NCBI GenBank assembly: GCA_963662155.1
Contig: OY759262.1
Location: 61,038,010 to 61,102,009 of the forward strand
Source of the DNA: Lamellibrachia columna
Taxonomy: Eukaryota; Annelida; Polychaeta; Sabellida; Siboglinidae
DNA length: 64,000 nucleotides
Direction of reading: 5' to 3'
Below the pieces are notes generated by a model. It was not told where the DNA came from and did no database searches. It saw nothing but the letters and a program-made list of their open reading frames with translations. Shown in pieces: positions 33,401 through 45,275 of this stretch. Each line of letters opens with the position of its first letter. Positions within the stretch are counted from its first letter, which is position 1. The position numbers and the translations under genes were made by a program.

Positions 33401-34994
33401 AGGATTTGGAATTAGACAAAATTATGTTCACAAAAAGTCTACTTAAATATAAGACAAGTTGTCGGACAATCGTCTGCTCAATTATAGCGCTCCCATAAAT
33501 AGTGAAAAAAAAATTATAATTTCTGCAAACTGGGGCTTTCCCATTTTAATAAGATTCTTCATTCAGTTTTATTGCAAACAAACATGTGCACAGCTCTACT
33601 ATGCTGTAGAAAGGATTGCTATTTACAGTGTACCTGAATGTGAAACTGATTCTGACAATTGAAGATTGTTGGGGGGGGACAAAAAACCAGTAAACAGCAA
33701 GTGTGCTTGTTTGGTCTGGATTTAGCCACACATTTTTGGTAAATATTCTGATCCATGCATCTGGACATACCTATATTGTTTTAAAACAGGATAAACTACG
33801 CAGGTTGCCTTACTACTGTTTCATAAAGATAACATTTTAAGTGTGTCAAAACATTAACTGAACTGAAAATAATTTGTCTTATTTGTTGCTGTTGTGGATT
33901 TCTGGAACAGTCCCTAAAACAAGTACATAAATGGCCTTTGTAACACTTGCCTATTAACTATGCTTTTTCTGACAACCTTATTAGTATCTGTGACCTTTGC
34001 TCTGACCCCCGTCCCAAAGGAGTTGACTGAATCAGGTCAGGCTAAGCAGGTTGGGTTTTGTGCAGAAAAGACAGCAATGTCTGCTAATTATAATTGGCAG
34101 AGATTGTGACATGCAACTAAGTCACGGTCTAGTGAACATCTTCACTTGTATCAGATGCTAGATCTGAGATATTCTCCTTCTACTGCCTGGCAGGTATATA
34201 TATACATGCAATGTTTGGGGGCAAAGGGCTGGTGTCATTGAGATGTCTAGTTTCCCACACATTCATAGTTCAGTCTGACGTGTATGGTGGAAGTTTACTT
34301 TATCTCCAGTGTTTACTTGTAATCCTATGACTTAATGATAGATGTGGCAGGAAAATGCCTGATAAAATGGCACTGGTTTCATTGCAAGATGTTTTTTTAT
34401 GCTCACCTGCAGAATAACAAAAATGCAAATGCAAAAAATGGCTTAATGTATCGGATTTGCTAAAACCAAAAACATTGACTTAAGTAAGAACCACAACCAG
34501 AGTGCTGATTGAAATTATACCTATGTTAATTTACTTAATTGTAATTAATGTCATTAGCACACAGTTGTGCCACAGTGTTCTCACACCTGTAAGTGCAATC
34601 TGAGCTAGGGAAGCTACTTACCTGGGAAGCTGCCAGTTGACAAAGGTGGGGAGTTGGATTTCAGAAAACTGGCATCAGGAGAAAGGGGTGAATTGAGCAA
34701 ATGGGCCTTTCTTATTCAAATCACTCCACCCTCACATTTCCATCACTTCTTTCAATCCACTCCTGTTTAGATTACCTTATTCAGAATAAAAATTGGATTC
34801 GTCCACATGCTGTGGCACTCCTGTCAGTGGCTGCTGTCAGTTGCTGGATGTTTGGGGTTGAGATATCCAGGATTGGTAGTTGGGGGTTGTATTGACAATG
34901 CAGTTATAGGGTGGTCAATTATAGTCACAGTCTTTCTGTAACATATTTTAAATCATTGATCCCTTTGTATACTGTTTATTATTTTGTTATCAAT

Positions 34995-35330
34995 AGTCAG
35001 CATCAGTTCAATGACAGTCAGGCAGCATCAGTTCAGTGACAGCTATCTGGACAGTATCAGTTCAGTGACCAGCTAGAGACATCAGTTCAGTGACAGCCTG
35101 ACATCATCAGTTCAGTGACAGACCGACATCATCAGTTCAGTGACAGAGAGAAAGCATCACTTCAGTGAAAGCCAGACAGCATCAGTTCAAGTGACAGTTA
35201 GACGGCATCAGTTCAGTGACAGTCTGACATCATCAGTTCAGTGATAGACAGACAGCATCAGTTCAGTGAGAGTAAGACAGCATCAGTTCAAGTGACAGCT
35301 AGACGACATCAGTTCAGTGAGAGCCAGAGA
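34995..35330. repeat. Degenerate ~26-bp tandem repeat
   Basis: CATCAGTTCAGTGACAG and close variants recur about 12 times with irregular 22-30-base spacing and linkers such as TCTGA, CAGA, AGAGA. It is clearly older and more decayed than the neighbouring arrays. Confidence 0.85.
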
Positions 35331-38300
35331 GTATTGCTCTTCTCTGTGTTTAATGTCATACACATGTGACACAATAATGTCCATTATCCTTGTGTTCCCA
35401 GTCACACCTGGAACAATATGCCAAACATCTGGTGACAAACATGACCATTAATCGAGCAGAAATTAACAGATAAGACTATTTCATCAAAAAATAACTTGTT
35501 GTGGATGGCATTCATTCAAAATTAATAGACACTGGTCAATTAATTATGTACATGATTAAACCTATTTACATAGACTAATTGATGTCTACTCGTTTGACTG
35601 AATGATCAGTGACAAATGGACAAGACAAGTGACAGATATTTTTCAGTGGTATTGTTTCTCAACTTATATTGTAATGTGTACATAAAAAAATATACATGTA
35701 TCATATAGTGCTTTGTTTGGGTGAACATGCATAATGCAGTTGTTTGTGTGTAAGCCAATCTATGTTGGTAGATTGATTTTTCATAGCATAGTTTTGCAGT
35801 TGATGTTTGGTTTATATGGAATTAAGTTGGAAAATATTGTTTTTATTTAGAGTATCGATACCTTTATTGCATTTGTAATGAATAAGGGGGATCAGGTGAG
35901 AATGGGTTGATATTTTATAGAATATGAAGTATGTTGCCAGACATACTGTGTTTAATGAGCAGATCCAATGTTTAATTAACCCTTCATGTAATTCCTGGTA
36001 ATATTTTTTTATAGTTTAATATAATTTATAATTTTTTTATTTAATAATAATAATTTTTTTTTAAATCCTAGCCAATAGATGGTACAATGAATTATTATGA
36101 TAATGCATATATATTAATTGATTAATTAAGATACACATTGCGTTAATTTTTCCTATTTTTTATTGTACATTTGTATTTCAGGAATTGCACATTGTGTTTA
36201 TCACATGTGTTAATGTATACACGATTTCATTTGCAGCATTTCATGTTAATTTACTAGTGGCGGAATCTACCCAGACAACACCAGCAATGATCTCACCCTC
36301 AGGTAGCCAACTGTGTAGTCTCACCTGAGAGTTGACTCGGGTGAGGCAGTTAGAGACCCCAATTATTGGTCTGTGTAAACTGTAAAGTATCATTTACATA
36401 TGATGCATAGTAATGTTACATTGACTGACTTTACAACACGTGTCTGTGTGTGACAGTAGAGTTGACAGTCTGACAGCCAGGCTGGTGGGCATTGATGATG
36501 ATGCTGAGTTGACATTTTGGTGACAATGACATGGATGTGACAGTTGTTTTGACAGTGACAGTTATGACCTCACACAGACATGACAATAACAAGAGCTATG
36601 CCTGCAGCATGACAACCCTGCCAGAGGCGCTGTGTATATATTATGATGCCACTTCATTGCTATCTATGCTTTCTGTCCCAAGACGGGGTGTAGGGGCACT
36701 GGGAGTCCTTCTGTTGATGTCACTGCTTCACAGTTGACAAATCATACCAGATACCCCTTAGGTCAGTCACCTATGATCTGAAGATCCGCTGGTGTTGATG
36801 AGGGTTTATTAAAAATACCAACATCTTGTTATGCAGAAACGTTTATTAAATAGGAAGTTGATCAAGGAATGTCACCTGGAATGTCACCTGGAATGTCACC
36901 TGGAATGATTTTGCATTTTGTGTGTTTTTGACATCATTAAGTAAATTGAAAAATTTTATGAAACATTATATAATTATGTGTCATATTAATCTGTTTACAA
37001 GAAATATTCCATTTTTACTTTTTCAGTTTGCCTTTTTAACTCGCTACATGGTACATTTAATTTTGACATGTACAGGGTGTATGTCTAGATATCATCTTGC
37101 AGTATCAAGCAAAATACATTTTTACTATATACCATGGTAATATAATTATTCACATGCTCATCATGAAATATCATTTTAACAGTGCAGAGACAATCCAGGT
37201 ATGTACAACAACAGTGCTCAACATTCTGACATCATGAACATGATGGAAAAACATCGGTCTGACCCCATATGACCAATCTGACCCCATATGGCATGTTTTC
37301 CTGAAGACCCACCTACCTGACAGCAGAGATGGTTACTGTGATGGGAGTCATTATAAACTCATTAAGGGGTCCTATTGCCTGCTTGCTGTGGTATCATTTA
37401 CCCTACCCTACAGCTTACTATCACTGAAGCATCCCTTGTTGCCATTTTGACTCTGTCAATTTGTCAGCACACTAATACCTAGGCTTGAGGCCTGGCGGCT
37501 CACCCTGGTCTTGTTGTAAACACCCTATGGTGGTTAAGTAAGGGGAGCAGGGAAGTCAGGCACTCTCTAAATAATGTTCTCCATCAAAAGCCCAGTGTGA
37601 CAGGTAGTTAGGGCAAGCAGACCTCAGTGTGAAAGATCACCACCCCTTCCTACTTCCAGTTTATCATTGCCCATGCTGGTCATCCGAAGGGGTTGGAGCT
37701 TGGATGGAGGTATATCAGTAGTCACTGTGTGTGTCTGGGTAGTTATGACTTATCCATCTCTATCTCCAACGCTCTGTTCTCTCCATTCATTCATCCTTCC
37801 TTCTCTCCATCCATCCATCCATCCATCCATCAAGCCCTCAGATCAAAGGGATCCCAGCTTCTTCCTCATAAATAAACCAGACATTGCCTCTGGCATCTTT
37901 CTTGCAAGTTGTATTAGATCTGTTTCTCTAACACTCTTCCTGGCATGTTACAGAAACATCTGTCCACTGAATAAAGTGGTTGTCTTGTCAATGAGACCAG
38001 ACTCTCATTTCAGGATGTGTAAAGTATGACTTTATAATATAGAGTAGAACCTCAGACATATGCCCACCTGTTAAACTAACCAAAAGTAGTCTTAATTTTT
38101 AATTGTTTGTCCAGTGCATTGAACAATATTAATATAAATATCTTAAGAACTTGGTAAAATCAGCCTTAATCTTAATACTTGAGTTGTTATGTAAGGTCCA
38201 CTATATTATTGATTATTTTATTATGATAAAATATAATAATTTAAATTACAAATTTAATATTATGTTTTTGGTCCATAATAGGGGGGGGGGTTGAAGTGGA

Positions 38301-38818
38301 GAAAGTTACTAAAAGTTGGTTTACAGAGTTAGGACTTGGTCTCAACCAAATATGAGATTAAAAAGATAACGTTGACTGTATCTTGTACAATGTATGCAAC
38401 AAATTCCTGAATTGTGTTAGTTACATTGCATCCATGAAGTAACTTTAATTTAATTAACTTTAATATAATATTAAAGAAGTATAACACCATTTAAAAGATT
38501 CAAATCTACACAATTTAGCATTTTGTTTCACTCGACATCACATTGGTGAAAAAGTTATCTTTTAATCTCATAGTTGGTGGGGAACTTGAGAACGAGACCA
38601 AGTCCGAACATTGCTAGGAAACCAATTTTAGTAATTTTCCGCACTTCTGGTTTGAATGCAAGTCTGGATGTTAGTGCACTTGTCTCATGTGGTAATGTTG
38701 TGTTGCCTGATATTGTGGAAGTGCAAGGATGTAACTTTATTATTTGTACTAAGTCCAACTCCCCTCCCACACTGCACTTTGGTCTTTAGCAGTCATAATC
38801 ACAACATACACAGGGGTA

Positions 38819-39047
38819 CCAGACTGTGGTCAGAGCAACACTGAACACCAGATCTCTGTGGTCAGAGCAGCACTGAACACCAGATCTCTGTGGTCAGAGC
38901 AGCACTGAACACCAGATCTCTGTGGTCAGAGCAGCACTGAACACCAGATCTCTGTGGTCAGAGCAGCACTGAACACCAGATCTCTGTGGTCAGAGCAACA
39001 CTGAACACCAGATCTCTGTGGTCAGAGCAGCACTGAACACCAGCCCT
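38819..39047. repeat. 32-bp tandem repeat, about 7 copies
   Basis: CTGTGGTCAGAGCAGCACTG recurs every 32 bases with CAACACTG variants in the first and sixth copies. Confidence 0.94.
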
Positions 39048-39607
39048 CTGGCAGATTTATGGCTCAGACACTGACAATAAAATCCCCTCTGATTCTCATG
39101 GTTGTGGTCATAAATCAGGTAAGATGACATGGGAGTGAGCTCTGTGATTGGGTGCTGGAAAGTCATTAGGAAGTAAAGAATTACACCCCTGGGCAAGATA
39201 TAGCCACTCTGTATGTATACAGGCATAGCTCATAATGAGCTTCTGGCTTGAAGCTTGTCTGAGAGTGAAATTGCCATCAAGATCTTACTGAATGGCAGTG
39301 ACTTTAGAAGCAGATAAAGGAACACATTAGAGAGTTGGTGTCATTTATTACACATCTGTTAGTGATTGCTGTAAAGTAGGGGGTGGCCACAGACTGGGGG
39401 GCGTGTGGCACCCATACAACTACACTGTAAATGGCAAGGTGATAGGGCATTGGAGGGAAGGTGGTGTTTAGGCTGTCACAGGGTAGAGAAGCAGGGTAGG
39501 GCGCAGTAGGTATCTGTGCCTCTTGTGCAGTTTGTGCCTACATGTACCAACATGCCAATCAATGCATAATATATTTGAAGATGAAAACAACCTGACACTT
39601 TGATGCA

Positions 39608-39882
39608 GTGCTGGGTTGCAGTGGCGGGAATACAGTTACAGTAGATAGCAGAAGTGGCCTTGGTGTGCGAACGCACGACAGACCGAACGTGATTTGCAGA
39701 CGCTTGTGTGTGGACTGCATTGATCTGAGACAAACCCGGTGGTTGTGTGTGTGTGTGGCTACATGGAAGTGGACTGATCCAGCGACTGGTGAACGTGTGC
39801 GTGCGTGGAATACAGCGGCACTCAGACACGGACCTCACACAGTGTAAATTGCAGTCATCTTTGGCAAACACTCGTTGTAGCC
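39608..39882 (+). other. Likely 5' untranslated sequence of the PTK7-like exon
   Basis: CpG returns locally (GTGCGAACGCACGACAG, GACCGAACGTG) in an otherwise CpG-poor region. An in-frame TGA at 39790-39792 precedes the start codon, so 39883 is the first in-frame ATG. A weak acceptor (TTTGATGCAG at 39599-39608) could begin the exon. Alternatively the local CpG patch could be the gene's own promoter. Confidence 0.45.
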
Positions 39883-40273
39883 ATGGCTTGTTCTTTGTCT
39901 CGTGTTGTCCCACAGCAGAGCAGTCGGCTAATTCTGGTCCTTGTCTTCTGTTCACACTTTGTAGCGGTGACGAAAAGTCGCCAACAGGACAACTTTTATT
40001 TTGACCCTGCGCCGAGAAACCAGGATGTGGTTGAGGGTGGTGACGTGACACTCCGATGTGACGTCTCCAACAGACGTCACATCACGTTTTACTGGACACT
40101 GGGCAGTGATGACAAGCGACTTCTGAACACAAGTCGGCGCTTTCAGGAGGACAGCAATCTGCACATCGTGAGGGTCAGTCGCCAGGATGATGCGGGGTCA
40201 TTCCGTTGCGTGGCAACCAACGTGACAACGGGGGTGTCTCGCATCAGTACAGAGGCCCAACTCAACATACTAT
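39883..40273 (+). CDS. PTK7-like receptor, first coding exon: signal peptide and Ig domain 1
   Basis: The frame starts at an ATG in strong context (GTAGCCATGG) and runs 130 codons plus one base to the donor TAT|GTGAGT. Residues ~15-30 (RLILVLVFCSHFVAVT) are a hydrophobic signal-peptide core. Residues ~37-130 form one Ig domain with C59 (TLRCDV), W71 (FYW) and C109 in DDAGSFRCVA, the canonical disulfide pair and Tyr-corner variant. N-glycosylation sequons lie at N82 (NTS) and N113 (NVT). RRF before the E strand and CVA-TG-S-A-NI at the end match the first Ig domain of PTK7 (colon carcinoma kinase 4/off-track), a Wnt/planar-polarity co-receptor with seven Ig domains and an inactive kinase. Those later parts are outside this exon and were not found. 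Phase-1 end is normal for Ig exons. Another Ig-superfamily receptor remains possible. Confidence 0.7.
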
Positions 40274-40837
40274 GTGAGTAGAAATTGTCTATTTCTTTAG
40301 ATAAAAATAAAAATGAAGCTCTGTATGTTTACTGTGTTCTTCAGATTTCAGCAGCCCTCCTTCCGTTTGCTCTTAGTCCATAATCCCACTCTGGAGCGGT
40401 TTCACACTATGCTAAATCATGGTACAGGTTAAAATTGGGATACAATTCTTGTAAGTGCTTAAATGTTCAGAGTGCCCAATCCTCCCTTGAAGGTTTGTAA
40501 AGTCAGGCAGATGGTTCCTGAAGGTTCTTAAAGTTTTTGGATCATACCAATCATTCTATTGTACTATACCAAGTAACTGGCTGTTTGTCATTTAAATATT
40601 GGGTTATGGTAGTTGCAACCTTCACACCCCAATCCAGGTGGCTTGAGTGGGGCGACTATTTCCACAATTCTCACCCCTCCTTTGTTAAAGATAGCATACA
40701 GTGAACACTTGAAATGTCCATTTCCGCTGCAGTTTCTTTCAAACTAATGGCCTCATCAGTTTCCCACCTTGAACCTGACAACTGCTGATGGTAGATATAG
40801 TTTCAGCTTACATCAATTTGCTTTTTCCCCAAGATAA

Positions 40838-40896
40838 TACATCAATGTTTTAGCGCCAGTCCATTTAGTTGATTAAAATGCAGTCATGCGGAATGG
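40838..40896 (+). repeat. 59-bp exact direct repeat, copy 1
   Basis: These 59 bases (starting TACATCAATGTTTTAGCGCC) are identical to 41664-41722, 826 bases downstream. The block keeps two CpGs in a CpG-poor region. TAGCGCCAG recalls the LINE-tail words at 55940. Confidence 0.95.
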
Positions 40897-41663
40897 TGGC
40901 ACTATTGATCTCTTCTGTTGTTATAAATGCCAGGAGCATAAACATTTTGGTTGTGTTTTTAATGCTGCTTTGTTGAGCCTTCCCGAGACAGCTTTATCGT
41001 TCTTTGTTCATGCACTCTGGGTTTGTCTGATAAATAATGTTATATTCGACAGGTCTTAATCCCAACTTTGTTCTCTAGACATTAGTCAAACATTTCAAGA
41101 CTAATTAATGTGTCCAACATTATGACAGAGTATTATCCATTATGGATGCTGGATTTTGAAGTTGTTCTTTATGTCTTCATAAAACTACTGTGATATTGAG
41201 TATGATTTAATATATTGTTGTCTTGTTATCTTTTGCATACCTATAAAAATTCTTCATGAGATTTTCATAATTTAATATACAGTTTTAACATGTCATTGAC
41301 TTGCTGAACAAATTTAAGTGAGATCCTGGAATTTGTTTTCCAGAAATCAATATTGAACATGCCCCAAGCCCCAATTTCCATCTATAATAATACTGTTTCA
41401 ATTGTTTCTGTGTAACATGTTCACACACAGATATAAGTGACTAACATAGCCATTAGTAGTTGCACAACTTAAATGTTATAGTAGCCTGATAGTTTGAAAA
41501 GTAAGTTTTAAACAGGTTTAAAATATCATGAAATACTACTCACTATTGTGACAAATCTTGGTGTGTTTTAAAACTGTCACCTCTATGAAAATCGCCAAAT
41601 GATGTAGAACTTTCATTCATAACATGTGACAATTAGTTGCAGCGAAAAAGCATACTACACTAC

Positions 41664-41722
41664 TACATCAATGTTTTAGCGCCAGTCCATTTAGTTGATT
41701 AAAATGCAGTCATGCGGAATGG
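41664..41722 (+). repeat. 59-bp exact direct repeat, copy 2
   Basis: Identical to 40838-40896; sequence diverges immediately on both sides. Confidence 0.95.
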
Positions 41723-42773
41723 CAAAACATATAAAACTGTGATTGTACCTTTGTTAAGATCATTACAATGTAGATAGAGGTTAGGATTAGAATTTATGTT
41801 AGGATTTAAAGTCTAGGGTTATGACTTGGATCATTTAACTGACAACCACAATTACCTCTTAAGAATCAGGCTAATCTATTTATCCAGAGGTAAACCTGGA
41901 TTCAAGGATGTCTTTGGCTGTTGCTGTAGCTTAAATGGTCTCCGATTCCTCCTCTTATCACAGGAAGGCCTTTATAAAGAGATAAACCTGGCTAGCCATA
42001 AAGGACCCACAACATATGCTAACATTATTGCTAAATGGCTAATTTTAAGGTAACTTGGCAGTTACACAGAACAGCCTGCGGTGAGAGACGTCTGACAGTT
42101 TCACAGACAATTTTGTCCAGCTGTGCACCTTTCTTGCATTTTACACCAGTGGTGCGAAAACAAAATTTTTCTTGACAACTGCTTTTTCAGAGGCTCTACC
42201 ATTAATCTTGGCTCTCTCAGATCCAAGGTGTCTAGTGTAGATTCAGCTGACACAGGCGAGCAGATGTGATTCATTGGCTCTGGGGAAGCTACATGCAATC
42301 CTCAGTACTTCTTATCAGCTCTCTGCCAACATTATTGTAGCATGGCTGTTATTGAAATGTTGCTAACTCACCAAGCACATCCTCCCAGTAATTGATTGGA
42401 TTCACACCACTGGGCACTGAATTAAGCACTTATGGTTCCCCTTTTGCTACGGGCTCTGGCGCTCTGGGCATAGCTTCTTTCCTCATCTGTTGTAGTTGAA
42501 ATCAATCTCTGTGGTTGAACCCAACGTTGTTTCAGTCTTTTTCTGATGCATTCCCTTAAACCACCAGTCTGACAATTATGTTAATTGAGCATATTCTTAC
42601 AATCATCACTATTTAGTATATGAAATTAACAAAAGCGTAGATATTCAGAAACAAAACTATACTAGACATGTATGATAGCTTTCTACCATAGTATTGTTTT
42701 CACGAGTTTTGTGTTAACACGTTTTGAATGTTCATTTTTTTGACTAAACGATTTTAAAACATAATAAAGCTGT

Positions 42774-42890
42774 ATGTGCACACATGCACGAGCATGTGCT
42801 CGCACGCATGCACGAGCATGTGCTCGCACGCATGCACGAGCATGTGCTCGCACGCATGCACGAGCACGTGCTCACACACATGCTCGTCTG
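42774..42890. repeat. 24-bp palindromic tandem repeat, about 4 copies
   Basis: Each unit contains CGAGCA-TG-TGCTCG, a perfect inverted repeat, linked by CACGCATGCA. The last copy has CGAGCACGTGCTC. Strongly CG-containing within a CpG-poor region. Confidence 0.93.
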
Positions 42891-43716
42891 CTCACACACA
42901 TTACTTTTTTTACTACAATCACAATGACAACACTAACAGGGACTGAATTCCAAAGAGTTGGTGTGCCAACCAAGAAGTCTGTAGTTCCAATGTGTGTTTC
43001 AACTCTAGGAACAAGAAGTAGATCAGAATTAGATGATCGAAGTGTCTAGGTTTTCTTGCAGCACTGAGCTGTGATGGTATGTCAGCCTGTCCAAGCCAGC
43101 TTTATGTATTCAGTCAACATGTGTACACCCCTGGATTTCATTTAATGCTCACAGATAGTCTGATTTGGAGATTATCATGACAAATTGCTTGGGCCTGATG
43201 ATTTGATCTACTGTAGAGCTCACAGATAACACTAATGCACTAATGCAGGACCTAGGAGAGTTGCCTGGCTCAGAGTAACTGGACTTAGTCTGTGGACTCT
43301 TCCTTAAGCAACCTCTGCTGCTGATAATGGAACTAAAGCCCAACCAACTGGCTTAGTTGCTTCAAGCAATTTAGTCTGTGTACCTTTCAAATGGTCACTT
43401 AGTGATTAAGGTTATGGAAACTGGTCAGATATATGTAGGGTCTATGATTGCTTTCTGACAGTAGCCAGCTTCAATGTGCATGCCTAAACAGGCAGATCTG
43501 GGTAATTCTATTATGTCTTCGAGTAGAACTCTTATGTACAGAGGTAGGATTAGAATTTTTCCTGTCTGGGCATTTCAGTGAGATCCCGGAATGCTGGTAT
43601 AAGTGTTGTTTGGATAAAAATATGTTATTAAAATAAAATGATATTAACTTAAAATAAAAAAAATTATGGAACATAAAGTGTAGCAACCAGTAGGCATTTC
43701 CTGTACCATGTTAACA

Positions 43717-43762
43717 TAACAATAACATAACAATAACATAACAATAACATAACAATAACACA
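43717..43762. repeat. 11-bp tandem repeat, about 4 copies
   Basis: AACATAACAAT recurs at 11 bases. Confidence 0.9.
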
Positions 43763-45164
43763 GAACAGTGTGAACAAGGACATTGGTTTAAGTTGTGTGG
43801 AATAGCACACGTGGTCCACTATATAGCAGTCCATACAGAGGTGTGTGCCATGGATTCTACTATATCATATTGCCTCATAACTCTATACCAGGGATATGGC
43901 TTTGGTGGAGGGAGGCAGGTTCATGTGTCCCTCCCAAACCCTAACGACTGGCTTCAGCAGTCATAACATTTCTTGCTCTGTCATTGCGAGTCCAGCTGCT
44001 GTTTGTCTGCAAAGTCTGAAAGTCGATAGTTTAAGGAAAAGAATGACATAAAAACAAGACTACTGCTGCCATCTTATATCATATTTTCTAATTTAACACG
44101 TCACTGCATTGATTTTTTTCTTCTCCCACTCACACGGATGATTGAAATATTCAGACAACTGATTGCAGTAGACATTTCCAGGGTATTGCCATGACAACGT
44201 TCTAGGGTTAGACACCAGAACACAAAGGAATCTTTCTCGGTGTGAGATGTTCTGTGTCTGTTTATTAAGTTATCTCACTTGTTCCGTGTACTTTAGCTGT
44301 GTTATAGAATTGTAAGAGATGCAACTGTGATCTAGGATATTCAAGATAACATGTAGTAAGATAATTTAATCTTAGACATGAACAAGACAGATTGACAATG
44401 CAATGTAGGTAAGAGTGACACAAAAGGTTTTAGGGACACCCTTTCTTGCTATTCCGATCACAACCACAATATACACTTGCTCAACTCATTGTCGACCTGA
44501 TCTGGGGTTTTTATAAACGTCTCTTAGAAAAAGGCCTTAGAGTTTAAAGCCCTTATCAAAAGCTATATTAAGTTAGAATTGGACAAAAGTACTAGCCACA
44601 GTGATCAATATATTAATTACTGAAATATGTCAGTAAATATCAAATGCATTATAGAAGTATTTAATAACCTGATTTTGTGTCTGTTTTTGGATACAAAATA
44701 TATTCAAATGTGATTTTAAATAAAAACAACAACAAAACTGCCCTACATCCGCCGACTGTTCAGTTATAAACCTTGCAGGGAACAGGATTCAAGTGAATTA
44801 TGTCTGCAGCAGGAATACCTGTAAATGACAATTTGTGGAAGTGGTCATACAAGAATAAGTATGGCACGAAAATGATTGGTGGCTAGAGGAACTGTCTCTG
44901 CCAGGCACAAAGCTTTCAAAGCACTTCCAAGCAGTAAATCAGTAGCATGTTATTCAATCTGAGTATCTCTCAGCCCATTGTTCTAGAAAGGCTGGTCAAA
45001 AATACAATCTTAAACAGCAGTATCAGGACATAATCCCCCTCCCCACCCCCCCCTCCCCACTAATACCCCCCAGACAATATCCTCCCTGGCTTGTACAACA
45101 GTGAACATCTTTTATTTCAGCCCTGGCAAACGCCCTTGTCATCCAAGCTGGTTCTGTAGTAATA

Positions 45165-45275
<111 letters not shown>

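Larger units (their letters stand above)
30510..39607 (+). other. CpG-poor, intron-like stretch
   Basis: No coding exon or RNA gene is seen in these 9 kb apart from tandem arrays listed separately. CpG falls to roughly one per 60-100 bases with many TG/CA, against about three per 60 in the left half. Minor simple repeats: 12-bp GGAATGTCACCT x4 near 36864-36908 and (CATC)n near 37804-37830. If the donor at 30510 is real, this would be the first intron. Confidence 0.4.
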
